This document shows, in pieces, positions 48,043 to 60,635 of a stretch of DNA of 64,000 bases; the stretch's first letter is position 1; every line of letters begins with the position of its first letter. This DNA comes from Panagrolaimus kolymaensis (taxonomy: Eukaryota; Nematoda; Chromadorea; Rhabditida; Panagrolaimidae). The stretch is from assembly GCA_028622995.1 (NCBI GenBank), contig JAJQJQ010000062.1, positions 186,001 through 250,000 of the forward strand. The letters run 5' to 3'. A program made the position numbers and the translations under genes. The notes beneath the pieces are model-generated. The model ran no database searches. It was not told the DNA's origin and saw nothing but the letters and a program-made list of their open reading frames with translations.

Positions 48043-51000
48043 ATGAAATTTTATTTTGGATTTTTTATAGTATTTTTTATTAGTAAGTTTTTATTTGGAT
48101 TTTTTTGATTTTGTTATACAGGAAAAAATGGTAATTTTTTTAGGATTGATTGAGAGAAGTATGGGATTTCCAGGACATGACTGCACTGAACCTTGTTTAA
48201 CTCAAATGCAAATTGTAAGTCATCGATCGTTAGCTTTTTTTCTTCTTATTTTTTTGTTAGTCTCTCACAGCTAAAATTATAGTAATTGATACATTAACGA
48301 ATGATTACTATCCTTAAATAACTTAACAAAGATAATTTCTGTTTTGAGGATATTTTTTTTCATCGGCGCAATTTTTTTTATTACCACAAAGCACCCAAAT
48401 TTTCTTTAATTTTTTTTTGATCGTGCAGTGGCATTTATGATAGTAATGAAAAGTTGCGATTTTTTGCATTCGTAAATTACTGTCATCATAGGTGGTTTAG
48501 AGGATACTTTTATTTTTAAAGCTTTCAAACAATTTTCAATTTAATCATCCCAAAAATCTTGTTTTAGTTCCAAATTATTTTTGTTTCATGAAATTTCAAA
48601 AAACAATATCGTTTATGGGTTTTTTCTTTCTTTGTTTTTTTTTTGTTGCAAAAATTATTAGACTTTTAAAAAAATTACATTTTTCTTTTCTTCAACAATT
48701 GAATTGTTGTTCCTTTTAAAACCCACATATTTTTTTGTTTTTTGTTTTTTAGGAGCTTCAAAGTATGGAAGAAATGCCAGGAAATTCAGCTACGGGTGGA
48801 GGAGAAAATAGTGCAGCATTATCATGGTCAAAAATATTAAAAAATTCACAAAATAAAGATATTATGGAAGGATTTTTTAATAAAATTTGCACGTAAGTTT
48901 TTTTTAAAAATAACTAAAGCAAAAAAAAAAAGAAGATTTCCGAGAACATTAAATTTTCGATTTTTCTGTCTAAAACTAAATTTTCAATATGAAACCAAAT
49001 TCTTAATTTTATAATTTTTTATGTTTCCAACTTTTTCGGCTTTATTTTTCGCTCCATTTTTTTAAAAACAAATAATCCTTTTTCCAACATTCATTTCCAG
49101 ATCCTATGAAAATGTGGATTCATGTTTAGCTGAATGTGAAGCCCGAACAAATTCCGGAATAAATATTCGTCAAACTTATGCGGGATTGAAATTTATTTGT
49201 AAAGATATTAAAGATGGTTGGTCTTTTAATTTTTTTATTTCAACAATATTTTTTCCGTTTTAACTCAAATTTCAAATGCCCGGACTTTTATTTTTATTTT
49301 ATTTTAACCTGGTCCTTTTTTTGTTTTTAAAACTGCCACCGCTTTCAGTGAAAAAAAAGCAAGCGATATTATATTTATTTTTTTTGTTGTTGAAAAATAT
49401 ATACTAGAATGCAAAAAAGAAAAAAAGTTAAAAATACTATTCAAAAAAACTAATGGTGACCATTTAAGAAAAAAATATATAATAAAAAGTGTGTCAAAAA
49501 TGGGGGTCATAAAAACCTCAAAAAACCACTCATATACGACTCCCATGTGAATATTAAGTAACCAGTATGTATATGGGTGATGGCAAAGATGCTAGAAAGC
49601 TAGAAAGCGAACAATAGAAAGAAAGAGTTTTTATGAAATATTAAACACAAAATTTAAGAGGAGTGACTTTATTTTTTTTAAGAAGCAGCAACAAACAAAC
49701 AAACAAAAAAATAGAAAGAACTAATAAAAACAAAAAAGATTGATTGGTAGAAAGAAAACTTTTTTGAACGAATAATTTCCAACTCAAAATTTTGACTAAT
49801 ATTGATGACTTTAAACTTAAAAAACCATTTGTCTTAGTTTGTTTTTATTACTAATTTTGAAAATTTGAAGTGTTCTTCATTTAAAAAATGCTGAGAAAAT
49901 AATTAGGTTTAAGTTTTGCCAAAAAAATATTTTTTATATCTGAAACCTTTAAAAGATGGAAGCTTCCGAATCATTCCTTAATCGTCAAACTTTTCTTCTC
50001 CTCTGAGTTCGCAACAAAAAAAAAATATGCACTAGATCACCCAGAAAAAAATGGCTCAATAAAAGTTACATATGTTTATGCGAGTGAGTGGATTAACACT
50101 TTTTTTCTTTGTTTTTCCAAAAACTCTTTCAAGTTTTTTGCTTATCATAAATTAATATATTTTTCTTTTCCATCCTCTATTTTTAAACCAACGTAGTGTA
50201 TTATATCAAATTGTTTTTTAAATTCTCTAAAATTTAGTTATAAAAACATTTCCTTCATTTTTATGATTTTTTAAGGCCATGATGTTATAATACTACAACT
50301 TTTTTTCTTTTTCTCATAAAAATAAAAACAAAAAAGTTTCACTTTCATCAATTTGCTTCTAAAAAGTTTTCTTCTTTCATCAATCAAAAAAATAAAACAA
50401 AAAAAATATGTGCATGAAAAATGAGCATTTATTTGCATCCGTCGTCGTCCTCCAACAAATATATTTCTGATGCTTGCTTGCCTTTACAGCGGAGCAATTA
50501 AAGGAGTGCCAAAAATGAATTAATTTTAAATTCTTCTTGTTTTCAAAAAAAAAATAGCAACAACAACGGTTAATAAAATAAAAAATAAATATTATTAAAA
50601 AATTTAATGGCCGCCGAAAAAAATTTATTTCTTTTTTAGATTTCTTTGCGGCTTTACCATGTTTATCTGAATTTGAACCAGTTGCAATGACAAAATGTAC
50701 AACGGAAATAAGTCAATCTCATTCAACCACGGCACAATTTACCAAATTAATTCAAAATCGAGAATTGCATTCAATTCGATCAAAGTTTAGGAGTTTATGC
50801 TCGTAAGTTTTTTTTCTTTATAAACCATTTGATTTCTTTGAAACTAAATTTATTTAACCATCCATTTCCATAATTTTCCAGAGATCTCTCAACTATGATA
50901 ACCTGCATGGAACCAGTAATACGAGAAGGATGTGGAGATCCTCCAACAAATATGATGTTAAAATTTATTACTCTTGAATTTACAAGCTTCGAACAACTGT

Positions 51001-51251
51001 ATGGTCAATTAGGTTTTGCTGAACCTTTACCATCTCCATGCAGAACACTTTTATCCATGCCCACTGATCCCATTTCATCATCTGAGAAACAACAGCAACA
51101 ACCTTATCATCCAATTGCAAATGAAATAATTTTTGATCAAGAATCATATTCAAGTTATAATAATTTAAGTCCCAATCATCATAAACAAAAATTATTATCC
51201 ATTGAAAGTTTAATAATTATAATGTTAGTAGTTTTTGTAATTATTTATTAA
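48043..51251 (+). CDS. Secreted 12-cysteine protein with C-terminal hydrophobic tail
   Basis: Six exons: 48043-48082, 48144-48214, 48753-48892, 49101-49216, 50640-50802, 50882-51251; phases match, 299 aa. The first 13 codons are a hydrophobic signal-peptide core (KFYFGFFIVFFI). Twelve Cys are spread over the body (CTEPC, ICT, CLAEC, FICK, LPCL, KCT, SLCS, ITCM, EGCG, PCRT), fitting six disulfides. A Gln/Asn/Ser-rich spacer leads to a C-terminal hydrophobic stretch (SLIIIMLVVFVIIY) that could be a GPI or membrane anchor signal. The pattern resembles nematode DUF19/CPG4-like extracellular domains; this is a guess. Intron 4 is unusually long (1.4 kb). Confidence 0.72.
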
Positions 51252-51369
51252 AAATCCTAATTTTATTTATACAATAATAATAATATCATTTGTGCTCAAA
51301 TAACATTACATAAAATAAAGAGACAATCAACAAAAACTTAACAATACAACATATCTAAATCATAAACAA

Positions 51370-52866
51370 CTAACAAGGATAATTTGTGTAAAATTTATGA
51401 GCTTTTTTGCTGACATTGTAAAGCATTGAACCAAGTTGACGACCAGGACCAATTTCGATATAATTTGGAAAGAGATCACCCTAAAAAAAGAGAAGTAATT
51501 AGTAAGCATTATTTCGATAGACAAAGAATTTAAGGCTGAAGAATCCACCAACTAACCTTATGTTTTCGAAAAAGCAGCTGTTGAATTTGTTCCCATTTAA
51601 CTGGTGCGGCAATTTGTTCTTTTAAAGCACGTTTAATTTCTTGAATTTTTCTTTTATGAACATGTCCAAGATAATTTGAATAAACATTACATGCAGATTG
51701 ATTGTATTTGACATCCTTCAACGCTTCCCAAACAACATCCATAGCAGGTCCCATCAATTTCGTATGAAAGGCTCCACTAACAGCTAAACGTTTTAATGGT
51801 TGAAAATGAAACCTTTGAGCATTTGATTCAAGATAATCAAGACATTTCATTGATCCACCAACAACTTTGACACCACAAAATAGATAATTTGCAACTTCAC
51901 AAATTGCTAGCTCATTCTCAGCTCTAAAAAGATTTGAATGATTAATGGGGGAAAGTAAAAAATATAACTTACTTGACTTCTTGACGTGCTTCGTACATTG
52001 CTTCATCCAGCTTTGATCTAGCATCAACTCTAACAGTCAACATTCCAGCTGCAACAGCTTGATTACATTCATGCATTGCTTCAGCTCGCACTTTAACCAC
52101 TTTCAGCGCTAAAAATAAATAAGAACAATTATCATTTTCTTCGGTATTTATAAGATTCATACCATCTTCAAAGCTCAAAACTCCACCAGCAACCAATGCA
52201 GCATATTCACCCACACTAAATCCAGCAGCATCTGTAAGTCTATCTTCCAAATCAGGTTGTTCAGTTTTTAACTTTTCATATGCAGCTAATGAAGCAACGA
52301 ATACCGCAGGTTGACAATAAATAGTTTGATCCAGCTTTGTTTTAGGTCCATCCATACAAATTTTCAACAAATCATAACCCAATATTTCATTAGCTTTATC
52401 AAAGAGTTCTTTAGATGCAGGACAATCGATTACCTGAAAAAATCCATCGGCTTTAGAAACTAAAAGTAAAACAAACACTTACCTTTTCACCCATTCTTAA
52501 ATGTTGAGAACCTTGTCCAGGAAAAAGTGCAATAACTTGATCTTCAATTGGAATATGATCAAAGTTAAGCATAACCAATTTTCGAACTTGATATTTATCT
52601 TTTGATTTAATTGAATTTTTCTTTTCTTCCATTTCTTTTTCTTGAAGATGTTGTATCATTTGTTCAGGAGGATATGGTAAACCAGAATGTGGATCCATAA
52701 TGGCTGAATGAACATCAGTATACGTTGTTGCATCTTTAAGCAATTCGAGTTCTTTAACCTTTTGAGAATATGTTGACGTAACAGGTCCATGCTTTCGAAG
52801 ACCACGAACACATGTAATTCTTGAGGATGATGAAGAAAACGAAGGATTTAATAATTTTAACAACAT
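51370..52866 (-). CDS. MCAT: Mitochondrial malonyl-CoA:ACP transacylase
   Basis: Five exons: 52866-52483, 52433-52163, 52108-51973, 51923-51557, 51480-51370; phases match, 422 aa. The N-terminus is Ser/Arg-rich (mitochondrial presequence-like), then about 80 residues of linker before ALFPGQGSQ. The catalytic serine is in AGFSVGEYAAL (the Phe before Ser also occurs in animal MCAT), and the catalytic His in SGAFHTKLM. EIGPGRQLGSML near the end is the family's C-terminal glycine motif. It moves malonyl groups from CoA to mitochondrial acyl carrier protein in type II fatty-acid synthesis, which feeds lipoate production. Confidence 0.9.
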
Positions 52867-53423
52867 TTTTTGATTTTCTTCTAAAAATTTGATGGATGAA
52901 AAAAAGTATGGAAGCTTCTAAAATGTGTTTGTGATGATTGTCATTAATGCAACATTTAACCATGAATTCTTGGCTACGGTGTTTTCAAAACTAAAAAAGT
53001 TTAATCCAACCAAAGATAATTTTGCTTTCATCAACTTTTTTATTTATAATGCACAATTATCCTCCACTTCATCGAGAAAGTTGATTTTCTAAGATGTCAT
53101 GCCGACTTCCTCATCCGAATAAGTAAGTTTCTTGCTTTTACAACTTGCATTACCGTCATCGCTTATTGTTTGATTATCAAAACTTACATCAAAGTTTTTT
53201 TTATTTTTGATAACCATGGCTATTATTTTATGTAGTTTATGGATACTCCTCTAACTTTAAAATAAGCTTTATTAGATTCTATCATTACAAACTTTTAATA
53301 AACTATGTATATTATTTTAAAAAAATTCTAAATGCACCCGGCTAGAAAAAAACATGGCAATAAACAAAAACCTTCTTCGGTCATCGATGAAAAACTTTTT
53401 TTTGGTAAAAAAAGAAGCAATTA
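52867..53423. other. Intergenic, no feature seen
   Basis: Sequence between the 5' end of MCAT and the 3' end of ADPGK, both on the minus strand. A small open frame here has no splice support. Confidence 0.35.
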
Positions 53424-55391
53424 TTAATGGAACTTTTCTAGTTTATAAAATTGTGAATAAAGCAGAGCTGTAGCAGAAATAGCATCATCAACCCCAACAG
53501 TGTGAAAGGGAAATTTGCAAACGAGAACTGGGGTGTAAATAAAAATAACTCCATTTCTTCCATCTCCTCTCATCCATGAAGCTAATGGATTATGTGGATC
53601 AAATTCATATACTTTATCTTGTTGTTTATCCAATAAAGTTCGAGATGCAGTTCTAACTTCAAGAAGATCGGATTCGCCTTTATATGAATGAAGATTGCAT
53701 GATTGACGACCAGCTAATCGAGCACCCGCAGCTAAACCTGCAGCTAAATTGGACCAATCTGCTCCTCGAGAAACCACAATATGATAAGTTAAACAATGAA
53801 AATGAATTCGTTGTAAACGATAATTAAAATTAGGTGCATCTGATTTTGAATGATCATGTCCAAATGTAGTTAAAAGCCAATAAAGCATTTCAACAACCTA
53901 AAGATAAGAAAAAATAATAATTAGAGAAAGTGGCTTGGATAAATATGGAAAATGTGGGTGTGTTGCTGCTATTACTTACTTTATGAACATGAAGTGCACC
54001 CGATCGAACTGGATATTGTTCTGTATATGGCCCATTACCAATTTTACTCAAAAATGCTAATTCTTGCTCATTTAATGCTAAACTATCAGCAAATGGAATA
54101 ATCTATAAAAAAAATAATAATTACTTGGATCAACAAAAACTTTTTTCTCGCTCAAATAACAAAAATCCCTGTAATAAATTTTTTTGTTGTTGCTAAAAAA
54201 GTCCATTCATTTTCTTACTTACTCGATAAAGAACTTCATTAACAAAAGTTGGATCAGACATTGAACCAAGTTCTAAATGAATAGGCATAGCAGGATTTAT
54301 TTGAAGCATGGAACGTTTAAGTAAACGCAATTTTTCTAATCTCATTTCTTTTGTTTGAAATTGTAAAAGATGAACTCCAGTAAGAATAATCAAATCAGGT
54401 CGAACTTGAGATATAGCTTTAAAAAATAAATCTATGACCAATGAGGAACCGGAAAATTGATCATGAGATGCAATAAATCGAGATGAAGCTGGTGCAACAT
54501 ATTCACCTATTATTTCACCTTGTTTATATTCAAGAATTACATGAAGTTCATCTTGAGCTATACGGGTGGAATTATTTCGAACTACAGATGGATGAAGAAG
54601 GGCATGACTTCGAGGACCGATGGGACCAACAAGGAAGGCCTAAAAATTGAAAAGTTTATTCAATGAATTTTTTTGAGGGAAGCAAATCAACTTTTTTTAC
54701 TCCTTCAAAGACAATAATTTAGAAGTCTTTTTTAATTTTTAATTTCCAAAAGCAAAGTTTTATTATAAAATCTTACTTACCGTAGCTGTTGGAAATGATG
54801 AAGCAATCTTTTGAGCCATTAAAGCTGCATTTCCACCTATGTTATGCTAAAAAAATCCTTTCAACTTCAATCTCCTTTTATTTCCATATTCTTGAGAGAG
54901 AAAGAAAAAAACTCACATGAACTTTCTGGTCTTTATTTTCCGTTAATCTCACCAATTTTTCAAATGATGCTTCATCAGCCATAAATCGTTCAGCTGGTGC
55001 ACCTTTAGAAAAAAAATGAATAAAAGTTTCATATAATTCTTCTAAAGAATCCATAGTTTCATGATCTCCAATCACTTCACCCACGGTAACATTTAATTCA
55101 TTCATAATACTTACACCTGATACAATAACATCAACATTGCAATTGATTCTGCAAAAATTATAAGTTAAAAAAATGGTTTTTTGTTAAAGATTTAACTAAC
55201 CCAACAACAATTTTTTGAAAATTTATTGTTGGCAAAGATATAACTCGATCCCATGATTTTGTTATAGCTTGTTCCACTCCCATTGTAGCAAGCCGATGTT
55301 GATCATTAAAATATGAATATAACCATGGTATGGCTGCACATACAATGGCATAATGTAATAAATAATTATACGGATTTGTTAATAATGCCAT
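53424..55391 (-). CDS. ADPGK: ADP-dependent glucokinase
   Basis: Six exons: 55391-55201, 55148-54917, 54846-54781, 54639-54223, 54102-53980, 53897-53424; phases match, 500 aa. An acceptor (CTCCTTCAG) abuts the ATG, so the mRNA is probably trans-spliced right at the start. An N-terminal hydrophobic segment (HYAIVCAAIPWLYSYF) fits the ER anchor of animal ADPGK. The body has the ribokinase-like fold features: GGNAALMA, LTGVHLLQF, IHLELGSMSD, and the C-terminal VGVDDAIS in place of the usual GXGD, keeping the catalytic Asp. The enzyme phosphorylates glucose using ADP. Confidence 0.9.
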
Positions 55392-56157
55392 CTGAAGGAG
55401 AAAAAAATTGTACGTTAAAGAATTTGAGAATGTTCAGAAATTAATCGGTCATGCACGAATGAAACAAAAAAAAATTGAATTGTGTTTTCTCGAATTTGAG
55501 TTTTATGTAGTTCTAAATTTGAAATTTGGAGATAACCGAAAATTTGTTATCGCAACTTTTTGTGAAAAAAACAAGCATGTCTGTAATCGAAGAAGAAAAT
55601 TTATTGCAAAATTTTGTTATTCAATCTAAAAGAGTTTCCTCGATTTATTACATCGACGACAAATCTGTAAACAGGTGATTAAAATAAGTATGAAAAATGG
55701 CTTTTCTTCCAACAAAAGAAAGAAAAAAGCTAAAACCAATAAACGGTTGTCGTCCCATTTTCTCTTGATAAACCTAATAAACGAGTAAGTAAAGCTTTCC
55801 AACAACTTTATAAACTTATTTGGCTCATATTCAAACCTCTAACAATAAACAAAAGCGAAGTAGTAATAACACCCCTTGCTTGGAGGCAATTCTCATTCAG
55901 AAAAGTTAGTTAAACTTAAGATGAAAAAAATATAAACAAAAGATGAAAAAAGTAAAATTTATGAATTCAAAATAAAAATTTCACTAAAATAAACAAACAA
56001 AAACAAAGTGAAAGTTATGGCAAAATATTTTTTAAAAGGTAGGTAACAAACTCAAGGAATTCATGGAATAATTTTTATCAACAACAAACAAACAACAGCA
56101 ACGCAGTCTCAGGGAAATCAAGCTTCAAGGACAGATATGTAAGTAAATTGAATTCAT
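55392..56157. other. Intergenic, no feature seen
   Basis: No supported gene. An open plus-strand frame near 55408-55629 has no splice partner and no family resemblance. Confidence 0.4.
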
Positions 56158-56751
56158 TTATTTCTTTGTATACGAATGAATGGTATATTTAAAACCCTTT
56201 TCTTCAATGGGATTTTCATCAAAATCATCATTTCGTTCATAATTTTCCCAATCAACTTCAGGAAATTTAACATCTGTATCAAATGTGGCTTCAATTTTAG
56301 TGATCACAAGTTTATGCATCCATGGATGTTCGAGGCCCATTTTATATATAGCATTTCCTCCAACATTCCAAATTGTTTCAACTTTAGATTTATATGGTTC
56401 TTCTTCAGTTAACATAATTAAAGCTTTATCAAAATCATCGGTAATTATACAATGTTCAGATGTTTGAGATGGTAAAGTTTTAGATAAAATAACATTGATT
56501 CGATCTTTAAGTGGACGAAATTTGGCTGGAATGGAATCCCAACATTTTCTTCCCATTATTACAGCATTAATTTTGTTTGGATTCATAGTTTTTATGGTAG
56601 TTTGTTGAAAATGTTTATATTCTTTAGGTAAATGCCATGGAAGAGAATTATCTTTAGATATTCCATTTTCACCATCCACCGCAACAATGAGATTCATTTG
56701 ACGTGGTGGAGAAGGATGGGGATGATGAGGAGGAAATGATTGCGAAGCCAT
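56158..56751 (-). CDS. DHFR: Dihydrofolate reductase (intronless)
   Basis: A single exon of 197 codons from ATG at 56751 (MASQSF). It shows NLIVAVDGENGIS, LPWHLPKEYKHF (the active-site acid in PKE), VIMGRKCWDSIPAKFRPL, WNVGGNAIYKMG for NADPH binding and the closing YTIHSYTKK, so all family landmarks are in place. It reduces dihydrofolate to tetrahydrofolate for thymidylate and purine synthesis. The frame stays open upstream to an ATG at 57000, which would add 83 Ser/Phe/Lys-rich residues and could act as a mitochondrial presequence; the inner start is the conservative choice. Other multi-domain genes here have introns, so its lack of them stands out. Confidence 0.92.
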   Translation of the reverse strand: MASQSFPPHHPHPSPPRQMNLIVAVDGENGISKDNSLPWHLPKEYKHFQQTTIKTMNPNKINAVIMGRKCWDSIPAKFRPLKDRINVILSKTLPSQTSEHCIITDDFDKALIMLTEEEPYKSKVETIWNVGGNAIYKMGLEHPWMHKLVITKIEATFDTDVKFPEVDWENYERNDDFDENPIEEKGFKYTIHSYTKK

Positions 56752-57000
56752 AGTTTTTGAAGAATTAAAGAAGAAAAATGATTGTTGAAGAAGTGAAGAT
56801 GATCTTGATGTTTCGGAACCAAAAAAAGAAGAAAATAATGGCAAAGATGAATGAGAAGAAGACGAAAATGACGACGACGAATGCAGCAGCGGCAGCAAAA
56901 ATTTATGGCGGTAAATCGATTTCTTTCTTTTGGTTGAAAAGTTTAAGAAAAAAGACTGTGAAAAAATGAAAAATTTTTTGTTCGTATCTTTGAATAACAT

Positions 57001-57770
57001 ATTTTTTCTTCTCTTTTTTTGGCGACGATTACAGACGAACTTCCTTGAATAGTAGTACCTACCACAAACTTAAGCAATAGGGCATAGATAGACAGAAAAA
57101 AAGAAAGGCAAATATGAGAAATGAGAAAAACGAAGAAAAGGAAAGATTAAAACAACGGCTTTTAACAAGAAAATATCATCCACCTTTTTCATACTTTGAA
57201 ATAATTATAACTAAAAGCAAAAGTTTGTTGCTTGTTTTCTTTTCAAACTAACCAAAAAAATGAAAGAAAACAAAATAACAACATCTTCTTCTTGATAAGC
57301 ACGAGACAAATGTGTGTCTACAACGTCCACTGTTCTTTAAACGAAAGAAGAAGAGATTATGTATAAAGTCCCATGGCAAAGTTTGATTTAATTTGATCAA
57401 TGAATGTCAATCAACGAACGAGATAGAGAAGTAAAAACTATGGCCTTCGATGTTAATGAAATTATGTGAAACTTGAATAACTAAAAGTTACTCCATTAAG
57501 GCTGGTGAAGTACTAACGTTCATCATCATGCAATCAAACTATGAAAAAGAAGCTACTAATCCTTTCTCGAACCAAGTGAAGCTTAGATGATCATACTTAT
57601 AAAGCACAATCAATGCAACACATCTTTGCTAATCCAAATCCTTACAAGAAAACAATACAACCAAAAAGTTACAAAGATAAAAAATACATTAAAGTTTACC
57701 AAACAATCATAATATAAGGTGTAACATTTATAAAACAACAAAAACAGTAAAAAAGCAACCAAATACACAT
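57001..57770. other. Intergenic, no feature seen
   Basis: No supported gene between DHFR and the ribosomal protein gene. Base composition is less T-run-rich than elsewhere, but no frame with splice support appears. Confidence 0.35.
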
Positions 57771-58088
57771 TTAGAATTGAATGACTTGATTACGGGATTT
57801 CTTTTGACCACCAAGTTCGAAGTGCTTGCAACGTTTGATAGCTTTTTGAAGACGATGTTTGCAATCAACGCATTCCATACGAAGTACAATCTTCTTTGTA
57901 GTCTTAGCCTTCTTGCGGAAAATAGGTTTTGTTTGACCACCGAAACCAGCTTGTTTACGATCATAACGTCGACGACCTTGAGCGAATTTGGATTCTTTAC
58001 CCTTCTTATATTGGGTTACTTTGTGATTGGTGTGCTTTCGGCATTTGCCAGGGCAGAAAGTGCGACGAGTCTTAGGTACATTAACCAT
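57771..58088 (-). CDS. RPL36A: Ribosomal protein eL42 (RPL36A/L44)
   Basis: A single exon of 105 codons, starting [19 protein letters not shown] and ending SRNQVIQF. It is strongly basic, with the zinc-binding Cys pairs CPGKC and CVDCKH, the classic signature of eL42 in the large ribosomal subunit near the E site. Length equals the family's usual 105-106 aa. A CTTTTTTCAG acceptor about 10 bp before the ATG suggests spliced-leader trans-splicing. Its codons are richer in G and C than those of neighbouring genes, as expected for a highly expressed gene. Confidence 0.96.
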   Translation of the reverse strand: MVNVPKTRRTFCPGKCRKHTNHKVTQYKKGKESKFAQGRRRYDRKQAGFGGQTKPIFRKKAKTTKKIVLRMECVDCKHRLQKAIKRCKHFELGGQKKSRNQVIQF

Positions 58089-58912
58089 GATGAGCCCTGA
58101 AAAAAGCGAGGTTTAATATATATAATCATCGAATAGCGCGGAGTAAGTGGCATACACACGTAAAAATAAAAAAGGTAAAAATAAAGGATTTTAGAAGGTG
58201 GTGGAAAAATGAAGGGTAAAAGGATGTTTCGATGAAGCTTTTTGCTTTTTTACAGATGAAAAATAGTCTAAAATGCTAGACAAATATCTTCATAACGCCC
58301 GGGAATCAATTCTAAATCACGAAGAAATACAAAAATGGAATAAAAAAGGATGGAGAAGCAATAGCAAAGTTGAAAAGCGAGGAAATCTTCTTCGATGTTC
58401 AAAAAAAAAGTTGCAGTGTGTTTTTCTACTGTACGCTATCCATCAATCGTGTTGAGAATAAGGCTGACACAGGAAAATGAAGCGGTTTATTTGAAAATTG
58501 CTTGAAAAGCTTTGCATTTTTTTTCAATCAAAAATGGTTTCTTTTTTTTGATTCAATTTTCGTCAAAGTTTTTTTTATTAAAAGGTAGTTAGTTTGTTTG
58601 TTATTCCTATTTCAAATACTGTATAATTTGTTAGCAAAGCACAAATATGTACAAAATGCAATCATCAAAGAGTTCCAGAAATGCATGAGGTTGGGAGGTT
58701 GGAAACTATTAACCTTTCTGCAATTGTTCAAACATCGATAGTCTTTTTAAAAACCAAAAAAGCCATACAACAATAGATAAGCGAAAATACAACGAATTAT
58801 AAGCATTTATTTAATGGTTTTTTATTAACTTTGAATAATTTAAATATCAAATAAACCCAAACAAACAAAAAATGAAAGTAGTCAAACACATTACTTTAAA
58901 CAAAACAATAAA
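58089..58912. other. Intergenic, no feature seen
   Basis: Region between the eL42 5' end and the SRP72 3' end. A possible poly(A) region for SRP72 lies near 58900 on the minus strand. No gene is supported. Confidence 0.35.
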
Positions 58913-60635
58913 TTAAAAACGTTTCTTATTTCCAGCTTTCTTTTTCTTTGCTTGTCCAGCAGGACCTTTTTGGCGTGGACCTTCGGCAGGAGTCGTTGCA
59001 GGTGATGATGGAGTAACAGGAGATTTATGCGTTTGTGCAGGTGAAGCTTTACTGTAATCGCTGAAAAAAATAAAGGAAAGATTAGATGTGATGATGAAGG
59101 AATTAAACATGCATTTTATCTGTTGCAGCTCCTCCAGATGCAGCACCTTGTGTACCACGACCAACATCACGATCTTTGAATTTCTTATTCAATTTCTTTT
59201 TATAGGCTGTTCGTTCTTGTTTGGGTAACCATCTTTCTGGATCTGGTGGAACATCAGGATCAAATACTTTTGGAAGAAGAACCTTTCTCTTTCTTTTACG
59301 AGTTTTCAATTTACCAGTTACAATTTCCTGAAAATGGCGATAATATAAGAATTTTAACAAAAACTAAAGAAACTTACCGTATCTTCATCTAGTTGCTTCT
59401 TTCGCTTATTTTGACGTCCACGAAGTTTAGCAATAACTTTTATAAGATCTTGATTAGAAATCAAAGTTCGTTGTTGACGTTTTGAAAGTTTGGTCTTGTC
59501 AAGTTTCAAAGCAGTTTTGAGCTTCTTTCGAACATCACTGATATTGGGTTCAGCACGGGTACTTTGAATGTTGTTTAACAATGTTGCACGAGCGTTGATA
59601 TCTGTTGGACTAAAAAATGGTAAAGTTAATGAAGAACAAATAACACGATACAAACTTACTTTTTTGCATTAACCGACGTATAAATTTTCAAAGCTTCTTC
59701 ATCTTTACCCATCTTTTGAAGAGCAAAAGCTTTTTGAACTAAAATTGTTGCAAGTTCTTCATCGATTTCATCTTCAGGTACTTCATCTTCTGCCAAAGTA
59801 GCTTTACAAACATCATGAGCTTTATCAAGAAGTTTGATAGCTTCATCATAATTTTCTAGTTCGATTTGATGACAAGCAACATTGTATATTTGTTCAAACG
59901 TTTCAAGATCTGTTTGAGGTTCCTAAAAATAATGAAAATATTCAAGCCCATAAATTTCTGAAGAAAACATACACAAGCAACTCCCATTGATTGAAGGTTA
60001 GCTTCCATAGCGATCAAGTTTGCACGACGAAGTTCATTAAAATCATCATCAAATGAACGAATAAGTTCACGCAGTAAATTTCTGGCTTCTTCATATCGTT
60101 CAAATCGATAACAAATTTGAGCTTTCAATTCCATAACACCTGGATCTTTCTTATCAGCTTTTTCTAGTTCTTTTTCTGCTTGCTCGTTTTCATTACGACG
60201 ATAATAAACGTAAGCTTTTTCAAAAGCAGCATCACTGAAAAAATATGTTCAATAAGTAATGATACTATAAATCGAAGAATTGTTTACCTCAAATGTTCAG
60301 GCGAAGCCTTTTTGATGAATTCATAAGCTTCATTGATTTTTCCAAGTTGAATCAAAGCGACCAATTTGCATTTGTATGCATAAGCTTCTTTTTGAAATTG
60401 ACGAATCACTGAAAAATGAGTAAGGTTAAGCAAAAATCACATACAAGAATAACAAAGTGGCATGCGTTGCGTGGAATCCTTGTTCAAGATTGAATGCAAC
60501 AAAAAAAAAATTAAAAGAAAAAAGCTTACTTTTATTTGAAATTTTCAAAGCCCGTTCATAATCTCGACTTGCTTCAGCTTTGATGAGATCCAAACAGCAT
60601 TGTCGAATGGTGGCTGTATCTTTTACAGATGTCAT
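58913..60635 (-). CDS. SRP72: Signal recognition particle subunit SRP72, short form
   Basis: Seven exons: 60635-60530, 60408-60288, 60234-59973, 59922-59660, 59609-59378, 59327-59113, 59060-58913; phases match if the last intron is a GC-AG intron, giving 448 aa. The N-terminal half is TPR-like helical repeats (FEKAYVYYRRNENEQAEKE, YRFERYEEARNLLREL). The C-terminal part has the SRP RNA-binding hallmark (KRKVLLPKVFDP, PPDPERWLPKQER), then GTQGAASGG and a Lys-rich tail. SRP72 binds SRP RNA and SRP68. It is about 220 residues shorter than human SRP72; the missing part corresponds to the second TPR block. Confidence 0.9.
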
